The translations under genes and the position numbers were made by a program. A stretch of DNA of 64,000 bases from Haemonchus contortus (Eukaryota > Nematoda > Chromadorea > Rhabditida > Trichostrongylidae): NCBI GenBank assembly GCA_000469685.2, contig LS997566.1, positions 24,016,432 through 24,080,431 on the forward strand. The letters are read 5' to 3'. Every line of letters begins with the position of its first letter. The stretch's first letter is position 1. Positions 43,928 through 55,900 of this stretch are shown here, in pieces. The notes below the pieces were generated by a model. That model ran no database searches. It saw nothing but the letters and a program-made list of their open reading frames with translations, and was not told the DNA's origin.

Positions 43928-46900
43928 GTATGTCTTCTCCCAGGGGTTTTCTCCTCCATAAGTTGTCTTTTTGATTTAAAAAGAAAGGATTCCATGAATA
44001 CTTTCCACCTATAAATTCGCTTCTGTCTTGGAGAATCTTCAGCCGTATCGTTCCTGTATAGTCCTGTACGGTAGTCGTGGCAATATACTTGGCGGAGTTC
44101 TGTTTCATTTCGTCGTCTTGTTGACCCCTTAAGCCGATGATTGCAGGGGGTGAGGTCGCAGTGAAAGTGAGTCGGTCCAATCCATGTCATAAGACACTGT
44201 AGGTGCCTATTGGAGTTCTGCGATAAGCAGTTAGCGTCATCAAGCAAGACCAGGACTGACGTCATTACAACTTTATATGAAACCTTAAGTGAAGTTATAG
44301 AAGTGGCGCGGCCTTTGCTACACGGTACCAAGGTCTTTGGTCCTCGTGATTTATCCGATAGTTGCTCAGAATCGGTTCCACAGAAATTAGAAGTCGGTTA
44401 GTTAGTTAATTACACGTCAGATGTAGTCCAGCTAAGCTGTCTTCTTCTTTATCCTGGAACTCCTAGAGTCTTCTTCACTGTCTGAGGACATGGATCGGTC
44501 CGAAACAGAACTTAACTTCCACGTACGATGAGCAGCTTATCCCCCTCCTGACCTTCTGAAATTTATAACTTGCAGGGGTAGAGGAAGGGTGCGAGGTCAA
44601 TGGGTATGGCCCCACATTCTTCCTCCCTTCTAATTTGTCGATCTTAACTGCAGTCCAACATCCTTAAATGTTTTCACACAGTGGTGCTTTAGAATACATT
44701 ATAATACAACTAATAAAAACCTAGTTTTATAGGGCGGAGGTGGTGTAGTGGCAAGTGGCGCACTATATCGCACGCACGGTCAGGGGATCGAATCCCGGAT
44801 CGATGCCCGCCTAGGCCAACCAAGCCTTCCATCCCTCCGGGGTCGGTAAATTGGTACCAGACTCGTCTGGGAGGATAAAAGCATTGACTTGTACATCGGC
44901 CGGCTACCGCCACCGCAAGTCATTGTATAGGCCACATACGCACTCATTACGCCACTACGATTCTGAATGGAAGTCGAGTGCGGGGGCGCATCCCTCAGAC
45001 GGGATTGATTAGCGCCAAAAACTTTATCTTTTATCCTTTAATAAAAACCTACAAGTAAAATCGTTTGTACAGAACCTGTATCACGATGCCTACTTTCAGA
45101 ATTGCTGGCATCTTCTATGCTCTATCCATTTTCCGACGAGTTGGCGGTGACTGCAGGCGGACGTCTCACATGCGCATTTGATGATCCAAACGAGTATTGC
45201 AGTTGGCACAATGCTATGACTGCGGACGCGAAGTAATTTCCTTCTTCAGCTGGTATTATTTTCCTCAAAAAAACTCTTTTGCTTAGCAATGGCGAAGGAT
45301 TACTTGATAACTGAACCAAAAGTTATCTCTATGTCTACACTGCATTCAATAATGATACGGCCACTTCTGGATTTTACCAAAGCTCACGTTCCAGGTCACT
45401 TCAGAAGAAGTCCCAGTATGAAAAGTGTGCCTGTTCGGACCGTAACTTGTAGAACAGCTACTTTCATCTCAAGATCACGGACACTATTCCCCCTAATTTT
45501 TTTCAGAAAAGAACTTTTTCCTATGTTTCAAGGTGATGCAGCTACAATCAAAATCAATTCAGTCAGCAGCTAAACGATAGTAAAGAGAGGAAGTTGCGTG
45601 ACTAGTAATGGATTGGGCCCCCACACCTTCGAATTACCTCGATGGCCGATGTGATTGTTAAAGGCTATCCATGAGTTCTTTGCCAATTTGGTGCAAAGCA
45701 TCGACGATTGCTTCCTTCAGCCCTCTGATGCCTCCAAATTGCTTGCTTCCTTTGTAAATCCCCCTCACATACGTTTTCTATTGGATTCAGGTTGAAGCTA
45801 TCAGCCGACCAGGGCACATGGTCGATTTGGTGGGAACAATCAGGTCTGGGCGGCAAGGTGAATCAGGGTATTATAAATAAGATCTGCTATCGTTCTGACG
45901 CCAGGAAGAAAGAAGAGCACAGCACGTTACATCCCGATACCCGGAAGAGTTGGCTCACTTGGGAACAAAACATAATTGTTCACGAGCCTGGGATGGGTGA
46001 ACGGCAAGACTGGAAGGCACCTAACTCTAGTCGGTACGGGTGCATTTCTTGGAAAAAGTTACCCGGTCATCGCGATGCTTTTCGGTCATAAAGTGGCCCA
46101 GCGATGAGCTCAGAACTACTTCTCCTGATCCAAACAGTAATCCTGGAGACATTCAGCTTCACAGAGAACTTGATTTCCATACACGACTTAGTCGTATTTG
46201 ATTCTTCTCTCAAAATCCGTCACCTGTTTCTTTACGAGAGTAAAGAAAGCTGCCTGTTTATGAAAGTAACGGAAAGCGTCCGATACTTCTTTTGGTTCCA
46301 TATTCTGCAGAATTCCTGCCGCTGCTGCCTGGCATCGGCTCAAATCTCGAGAAATTCGACTATTCGACAGCCCCAGTTCTTTTTTTACGAGAATTGGACC
46401 TTGAGATCGGATAGCAACTTTCCTCTACCCATTGCCCAGAATAGGAGAACATTACACAAATACCATCATGAAACATAGGCGAGTGACCTTTTTTGAAAAA
46501 AAAAATGAAGGGGAAAATCGTTCATGTTCTTGAGATGGGACTTGCCGTTGGTTTATAAGTTACGACACGAATAGGGCACATTTTCCAGTTTTATCCTTTT
46601 CCTGAAGAGCTCTGGAACGCTAGCTTTGGTAGAGTTTATAGGAGCCTACCTACGTATTATTATTCAGCATAGTAAGCAGACGAGTCGCTGCTAAGTTGAA
46701 GGAGGTAAGAGTGGGGAGTTCGCTTCGTTATGAGGCCTAAATCTGGTAATTCAGCAGGGAATGGCATTATAGGAATCCACAGCCAGTACCCTTTTGGTAC
46801 GTAGGTAGGCGTCTTGAGGGTTTGTTCGATTTGCCTTATTCACCTGACGCTAGCACTCTGACACCTTACTCATGAGGTTGACGGTGGTCGCTGCGCTGGC

Positions 46901-49900
46901 TACTAATCCTTCTTCGATAAAGCCACGCATGAACTTTTTTGAGTTCTGGATGTAAAAATGAAAGGTAGACGTATTATGAGGTTAGTTTGAAATTGACAAA
47001 CAAGAAATTCAAGGTCATTGTGGTTTACTGCTAGAAAATACGACTGAAGGAAGAATAAAACTGAAGGAAACAGAAGCGGCGAAGATAGTGTACCAATGCG
47101 TATTTGTGTTTGTAAGAGCCGTGGAGCTGCCGAGTGTAACTTAGAAATTACATGATGCCAGTGGATCTTAAAGGCACTGTTCACGAAAAAATGGTTTCGG
47201 AGATTTGCACATGGTTTGAATTCGAAGCCCCCTCCGATACCATTTGTGCAGGAATGAGGTCGGAAAACGGCTGGAAGAGCACGATAAGGGCAGGAACAGT
47301 GGAGGACGGAAGGCCTCCGCCCTCGCTAGGCTGACTACGAGTTCAAATTGCCCTTCACCACATTCGCACTGGAGCGAAGTTGGTGAAAAATCGATACGCT
47401 GATTGGCAAATTGCCAAAGACGCAATGTGTTGTCTGCCATTGCACTCGCCCGAACACTCCCAAACCGCCGTTTTTTCAATGTGAAACTCGTCCAACCCCC
47501 CTTTCCAGCTCTATTTTTGACCATTTGTAATTCTTTTTGTTCATCGCTTTCTGCGCTTTTTTCGTTGTTATCGCTTTATTCTAGAGTAGTTCTATCAATT
47601 CCCGTCGAAAAAGGGTACCCTGACTTTTTTGTGAACGGTGCCTTTAAGTAGTGGCGCAATGAAGACAGAGTGATGCAAGTAATCGACTGTTCCCTTGATG
47701 GACAAACTCAGTTTTCAAACGTTCAATGCTGATGCTAATTAAAAGGTCACGTTGAAAGTTGCCAGGATGGAACTCTTGAAGTATATTTAGCCTTTAGTAG
47801 TGTATCGTAGGGCACGAACGGACCGAGCTCTGCAGTGGTCTAACACAGCCACTCAAATAGAAACGAAAAACCTCATTGGGTTGAAATTCTCATTGGCTGT
47901 GAGCTTTGTTAAGAAAGTTGCACTTGGAAAATTTTTTCATTCCAACTGTAAATGTTGCTGGAAATTCAGAGATGATTTGTCCCATTTTAGCTTTACTAAA
48001 GCTGAATGGAATACACTTTTTGACATAAACCGTTTCGAATGCACGCATCCGAGAAGGTTCCCATCAAGTGAGTTCCTTCAAACTCGTCTCAACTCCTTAT
48101 GTTGGTTGACTCCAGTTCGTCTCAGGTGGGCAATTTCTGCTCGTGAAAGGAGATCCGAGTGGTCATCCTAGGACTGCCGCTCTAGAAACAACTGTCCCAT
48201 GTCAAGACAATCCTGGGATAATCAAATTTGAGTAAGCAATTGATGGACTTCTTCTAGCTAGTTAATTATGCTAATTTCAAACCTATTGAGTTGCAGTGTT
48301 TGGTCCAACAACGGCAACCCAGGATTACGGTACTGCTTAAACTTTTTCAATAACACTAGTTACTGCGAGGTAAGCTTTCTTGGCTACCTTGGCTGTTGGA
48401 CTTTCTCAACACTACCTCTCAAGGATGCCATGGATGCACCGAACCCGCTGAGTTTCACCGTTCCATATTCTGTTGACCCGTTTACAATCCGGATAGAAGT
48501 CACTAATATCAATAGTCAGGATGTGATCTTAATTGACAACCTCTATTATGAAGGACGCATCTGTGAAGAGGTCAGTTTGCTCCCCTCTCTGCTACGACTT
48601 GTTTTTGCTGGTCGCTCAATACCGATGTAGGTATTAAGTAATATAAAAATGTGTAGGCTTCGTTGTACAAAAAGGTTTGACCGCCGAGAAAAATCCTTGT
48701 GTTCCAAACGATCGAGTGATCTACTGGCATTTGCGACTTCAAATGGAAAATGCAACTCCTTGACCGATTTGCACAATAAAGAGCATATTCTTGCTTGCTA
48801 CAGTACTCGCCGTAAGAACACGAAGATTCACGCGATTCGCGTCTTTTTGTCTCTTCTCCATGGATCGGTTCAGAGTGGAGTATCCGAGGAGCTTAGGATA
48901 CCATTAAACTCAGCATGACAAGCTCTATAAACATATACTTGAAGTATGGCTGCTTTCATAGTCCGACGGCCGGCGTGCCACGAGGCAGTGCTAGGGGGGA
49001 GGAGGGCGGCAGACGGTCGGTCGAAGGGATGAAAAAAGAAGAACAAGATCAAAAATCAAACAACCAGGGGCTGGTACGAATGGTTTTTCATCTTATCTCT
49101 CCTTGTTTACAACCCTTCGAAGGGCTGACCGACCATCCGCCGCCCTCCTTCCCCTTAGCACTGCCTTGTGGCGCGCCGGCCGGCCGGCCGGCGGACTATG
49201 AAAGCAGCCTATCGAAACTGCTCCGTTTCAGATTGGCTATGCACTTAAGTTCCATCGGGAAAGTAATTACATGTACAATTTATACACGCTATTGTTTGTA
49301 CGAACTGATTGAGGCTTAGAGTGTTCAGAATTCACTCTAGAGTGCGATACGTACTCGACTTTACTAAGTACAATGTGATAATGATTGATGGGTTTTATTC
49401 AGTGTTCATGGAAGCTTCAGATGACTGCATCTACAGTCTCTCTACTCAATTTTCTTCCTCGGTTCCCAATGAGAATATGACATCATTCCACTGCAAAATT
49501 TATAAGTCGATCTTTTGATATACTCCATCTTCGGAGGGATGTTTCGTCAAAATCAAAAAAGGAGGAGTCAATCCACTTCATCGTGGACAACTCTTTGTTC
49601 CCTGCATGACTGTTATGGCGCACCTCATCGTGGATCAAAGTTTCTTTCTTGGTATGGCCCCAAGCTTCGCTTTTCGTCACGCCCAGGTCATAAAATCGTT
49701 TCTTTCCTCTCCATTGGTCTCTTTGGAACTGAATTATACACTGTTAGATTCCCCGTGAAGAATGCTATCTAGTGATACAAGGGTGAAGCCCTGATGAAAA
49801 CCTCGCCTCAGAACCATTCTCTGCTATAAGAGGGATTTTAACGCCCGTGAACGTGTGATACATAAACCTCCTAGTACCACACGGACTTCACCCGGGATAC

Positions 49901-52900
49901 CTTTCTGTTGTGTCGTATATGTGACGGGTGTTTGGAGGCGCTTGAGTGTGTGTTCGAGTTACTGTGTAACACATTCATGAAACGATTGAATCCGTCTTGT
50001 TTTTCTGCCATATCTCTATCGCTGATCCATTTCCAGGCGGTGTGTTGGGATGCGCATGCGGCCGGGTACTCTAATGGCGGAAAGGAACTTGGTTCAAATA
50101 ATGATGATTCATATGGGGAAAGGGGGTTTCAATTCTGCAGGATGCGAAGTACTGTAGTGGCGGGGAAATGAGACGGTTTGAATAGGAGTTTTGCGGCGGT
50201 TTGAAAGAGCGGGAGCAGGAAGCACGGGCCGTTGAGTAGGGGTAAGTTGATTCAACAAGACATATGAGGAGGAGTATTGAGTGCAGAGACTCTAGATACA
50301 GTTATCTACTGCCATCTACGTTAGAAATGAACGATGGAGACTGAACAAAACCCATCACACACTTTCACATTGTAATGAGTGAAGTCGAGTTTGTATCGAA
50401 CTTCAAAGCGAACCCTAGGCACTTCATCCTCTCAGACCAATCAGCTCCTACAAACACAAAGCGTCACCTCATGTACATGCAATTACCCCTCGAATGAAAC
50501 TCAAGTGCAAAGGTATCTGCTAATAGAGCTTGATGGGCTGAGTTAAAGGGTTCCAACAACTCCTCGAACGTTCCTGGAACCAACCTAATGAGAAAAGACG
50601 AAAATCACGCCAGCTCGCGGTAGTCGCGTGAATTTGCAGTTCTCACGGCGCGTACTGTATGAGTGGTTTTGCAGTTTACTGAGCTCGGCTTTTGAGTTGA
50701 CTCCCGTGACTTCCTATTCATTCTTTACACATTTTTCAGGTCGACGACGACGAGTCTTCAAGCACAGCGGAAGAGAACAGCTCTTCAGTGGCGGTGAGTG
50801 AAGTGAACAACTTAAAGGTACGGTTCACGAAAAAATGGTTTCGGAGATTTGCACATGGTTTGAATTCGACGCTCCCTCTGATACCATTTGTGCAGGAATG
50901 AGGTCGGAAAACGGTCTGGATAGGGCACAATAAGGGGCCGGGGAGGGAGCCACGGTCGCCTTCCGCCCGTCGCTAGGCTGACTACAAAATCTAATTGCCG
51001 TTCACCACTTTCGCATTGGAGCGAAGTTGGTGAAAAATCGATAAGCTGGTTGGCAAAGTGCCAGGTTCAAGTCTCTAGTCTAAATCAGCTGTTCGGGTGT
51101 GTTGTCTGCTATTGCAGACATTGCGTCGCCTTCGTGCACTCGCCCGAACACTACCTTAACCGCCGTTCTTCCAACGTGAAACTCGTCCAACCCCCTTTCC
51201 AGCTCTTTTTTTGACCCTTTCTATTGCTTTTTGTTCATCGTTTTTTGCGCTTTTTTTCGTTGTTATCGCTTTATTCTAGAGTAGTTCTATCAATTCCCGT
51301 CAAAAAATGGTTCCCTGAATTTATCGTGAACGAATGATCTGTATCTTTAATCGAATATTAGACTGCAGTGGTTGTAAATCGCGAGTCTACGAGGTCGAAG
51401 CTATAATATATTACAGAAATATTACCTTTCATCCGAGGCACTGGCGAAGGCGCAAAAGTCGAAAATTAAGCAGAACGAAGATGTACTTTTTGATCGCGGC
51501 TTCAAAAACTGGCATTTGAACTACCCATACAGAAGCAAGGATTCCAAAAAGTTCACCAAAGTCGCCTCTTATTCTGAAGCTTACACTAGGCAATCACTTG
51601 AATTCTCCTCAGAAAAAGTCACGGAATGATTTCCAGCCGGTCGGGAGTCTACTTCATCAGAGGTGATGGGGAGGTGGGCCACAGCAGACCTACAATTATG
51701 ATTTTTTATCCAAAGACACAGGTGTATCCAGGGGAAGAAATCCTGTTTCTGTTGCAACGGGTTGATTTATACCTGCTCCTGTCTTGCAGGCGTCTCCATG
51801 CATGCGTTTCTGGACACTTGCGGGTATGGTTGAGTATGCACATCAGCTCCGCCAAAAACTTATGCTCAAGTGGGTGGATGTACGTGGGAAAGAGTTGAAG
51901 CTCGCTTCTAAGAACAAAATCCTTGCTCACTCTGTGGTAGTTTGGCTGACTGCATGGAGTCTACACAGTTGCTACGTGAAAAATGGCAGGCGACTACTGT
52001 TTTCCGTATCCAAAAGAGCGTGAAAAGGACAACGCTCAGAGTTGTTGATCGAAGAAATAAGACAAATCCGAAGCTCAGGATTCCTTCAACGAATGAAGTT
52101 TAGAAATGAGGGACACCTTTGTCTGCGTCCAGAAATCAGCATTTGAGTGAGCTGAACACACCATACGATTTCGTGAAACCTATTCCGGTTTTGAACAGTT
52201 CGCTTGATTCTTAGATCCTTGGCTTAGGGTGGGCGCGGTCAGGCTTCTTCACGAGATCTTATACGAGAGGAATGGGTTGCAATGGGTTTCTCGAGCGAGG
52301 AGAAGTTCCGCTTCAGATGGTTTCATCCAATCAACCCTCAAAAAACGGCAGCATTGAGGCTTCCGATTGAATTTTTTGGTCCAGAATCTGAGGCATGCAC
52401 GACGATTGCAGTTGTCAGGCATGAAAAAAAAAATTGACATTCTGATTGTGAACCGCACCTCATCTCAGTTGTTGAGCAATTCCCATTTCATGTGTCGCAT
52501 TACAAATATGCTTTCGACATGCATTCAGAAGAAATTTATATATGTATTTGGCTTACACGAAGCTTTCCTCCTGTGGAAAACTCGGTCTAGAAGCTTGCAA
52601 CAGGAGCGTACCGCTTCGATGGGGGACGGAACATTCACCCAGAACTGGATGGATGCGGCAAACCACTCGGCGAAATTCGTGGTGATTAAAACGACTCTGG
52701 CGCCTATCATTGGGGCGCAAATTTGAGGTGGGATAGATGAGTAGCATCAGTTGGCCCTACATATCCAAGCTACTTGGAACCCGTGCCCCAATGATAGGCG
52801 CCAAAGCTGTTTTGATCACCACGAATTTCGTCGCGCGGTTTGCCGCGTCCATCCAGTTCTGGGCGAATGTACCCATACCCCGCTTCGATTGCGTGAGGTA

Positions 52901-55900
52901 GCATGTAACCAGTGTGTAAAAAAGCCGGCAGTTTTTTAAGTGATTCTGTAAAGTAAAAGTTCAACGCGAACAGGCATCTCCAAGTGTGAAGCATATTCAG
53001 GTGGGCTGCGATAAAGCGCATAATTTGGCGAATAAATTCCATTTTAGCGTATTTGTCTTGATGGCCTTGATTGGCACGATTTAATAAATAACTTACGAGG
53101 TTTAGAAGATGGACGAGGATTGGTGAGGCAGTGTCTAGGATTTGAAGGATCCGTAATACATTGAGAGAGAAATCTCAAATGCATGCTTCTTTAGAATGTG
53201 CTTGATCTTTTTTCTTTAAAAATTTTGAAATGATCATAGCTTGTAGGAAAAACAAAATCACTTGGTAAACGGTCAAGTAGCGCGAGATGCATTTGCTGGA
53301 GGAGCCGAGCTAGAGCCCATTGGAGGAGCGATGACCTTTGACATTGCATCAAACAGCGAACCTGAACAACTACCACCAATTGCTATTCAAGAAACTGTTG
53401 GACAATCAGATCAGAACGGAAAGGTTTGTGTTTCACCTGCTGTATCCATGCACTCTCCTGATCTACATATTTTCACCCCAAACTTTTGCCTTTTTGAGCG
53501 AATATCACAGAAATGGTTTTCGATTGCGGTCAAATTCAACGCGTTTGTGATGCAGGCTCGCCGAAACACGGTGCATTCAAGCGCATGAATTAGTCTTCTT
53601 TGTCGAGCCGTAACTGGAGAGGTCCTAACATGCTCGCATTTCCTGATTTGGCAAATGAATGAGATTCTTAGTTGATGGGTGCAGCAGAAAAGTAAAGATG
53701 CTAATTTTCAGCATCATTAACTGTGTTCACGACAATTTTGAAATTTTCCTATTGAGAAAAACCCCTTACTAGGAAGTAGGTCTGTCTAAGAGAGGAGACG
53801 GAGCGTCCGCTGCAACGGAACGCCGAGCTTTGAGGAGATAGCGCCGTGCATTCGCCTCTATATGGTTATTCACGATTGGTAGGGAGAATGAGAGTGACCT
53901 ACTCAAGCGACGATAAAAAGGATAGTTAGCGATGAGAACGAAATGCGTAGAACTCGTTGCGTGTGCTATGATTTCATCGGGCGAAACACTCATCCAGTTG
54001 ACTGCACTTTTTGCTCGCCCCTAAGTTCCATGCCAATGCTCTAGGGATCTCCGACTGCTGACTGAATTGTCGTGTCTTTTCTCTCTGCCACAAATCATCG
54101 CTATAGAATGAATCTGTGCACAATGTGAGTGTAAATATGCGAGTAAATGTTTCGCCAACTGTCAGAAAAAGGTAGTAAATTTTTTTAGGACAACTGACGA
54201 AGTTAATCACTAAAAGCTCGTATATTTGAGTTTTTTTTTAAAATTACTGATTTTAGCTGAACAGTACAGAAGAAAGGGCAGCGGACCTTCTAGCCTGCGA
54301 AGAGCTTGCATGCGACTTCAATCACAACCACTCTTGCTTCTACAAGCTGGATGGATTTGGCAGCACGTACGTAATACATTTATGCCTTTCGAAAAAAAAG
54401 GGGGCAGTCTACAAAAAAAAGACGTGATTGAAATACGCGAAGCACGCTTCCCATGAAATGATCAGATTTTGCATGCAAGTATTTAACTTATTACTCCCCC
54501 AGTAGGAATCCCAACTAAAAGCACCTGCACATTATGAAGTAGCTAGTTTGTGTAGACATGAACATTGTGAATTCGTCGCGTAACGCCGACTGCGTGCTAA
54601 TGTGCAGACAACGGGTCCGGGAACATCTCCCCGAAGACGGCGTCGCCCACGCCGCACCCGCCGCGTATCGCAGGACTGCGATGGAAGATTGGAGCGCACA
54701 ATTTTTGAGGTATGGAGCCCTTGAATTATTTGAATTGGCTGGCCGCTCCCTTCAATTCCAATGCGGTCTTGATCGTCGTTTATATAGGAGGGGTCATTTT
54801 AATTAATTAAGTCTAATAAACATGAAAACGAAAAAGAATCAGAAGAAAAAACGATTAAATCCAGTAAAAAAGCAAGGCAATCAACGAAAAATGTTGCGTC
54901 ATATCGATTGGCGGGGACGGGGGGGGGGGGGGTGGGGGGGGGTGAGTACGGTAATTGCAGTGACATTTGCCGCATGCCTTAAGGGAGAATGCCGCAATCG
55001 CGAGAAGTTCCGTCACCCGCAGACAACAAAACGAATGAAGTCAAAGCTACGAAAGAACCACATCCCTAAATTAAAGGCACAGGTCACGATGAAAATAGTG
55101 CCTGACATTTTACCTTAAGATGGACCTGTAGCCTAAAGAGACAGTGTGTGGGACATTGCCGGGTCGAAAAACGAAATCGGCAGAGCTTGCAGAGGCTTGG
55201 TCGTTGTGCACACTCAAAAGTGGCCGTGTTATGACGGCATTCTTAAGGCTGCACCATTCACAATGAAGGGTCAGAACGGCGAGGAATAGTACGCTTATGT
55301 GGGAGACACCCAGACTGTCACAGACGACGACGCATACTGAACCTGCGCTCATACGTCTGCTTTTTCTTTTTCGAAGGACAGTTCTTTATGCTATGAACTA
55401 GGCCGTCAGTACTGTAAATGCGCCCAGTAGAAGACAATGTTTGCCATTTTTGGCCTACTGTTGCCAACTCTTCACGCTACTGCACCAACTTATAACTCGT
55501 CCAAATACTCCTCCCTTCCTTGCCTCTTCTGTAATCATAATTTCGAACAACCCCCATTTTTACCACTTTTTTTGAAGCCTTATACTCCTTGAAATCTGCC
55601 AATTTTCGCATTTCTTCGTTACCTTTGCACTATCTACACCACAACTGCCATAGTTCCACTTGAGCTAGATGTCTCGGGATTATCGTGAAATCGCCTTTAA
55701 ACCTCATCAGATGTCAGTGTGCATGTGACTGGCTGAATGAGTTTGATTAGGTGAGAGTGTGTGAGTAAAAATTGGTGCATTTGCGGCGGAAGAGCCTCAT
55801 ACTGCTACGGGGAACGGTCAAGTCGTGCGTCCGAGTGTGCGTGCGGCAATTTGCGCGGCGAAACCCATAGCTATTCTGACTCTAGCTCCTATTACTTGGG

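Noticed and set aside
53769..54210. Short minus-strand frames in the MAM intron
   Set aside because: They have no motif or phase-compatible splice sites, and they are antisense to a well-supported gene.
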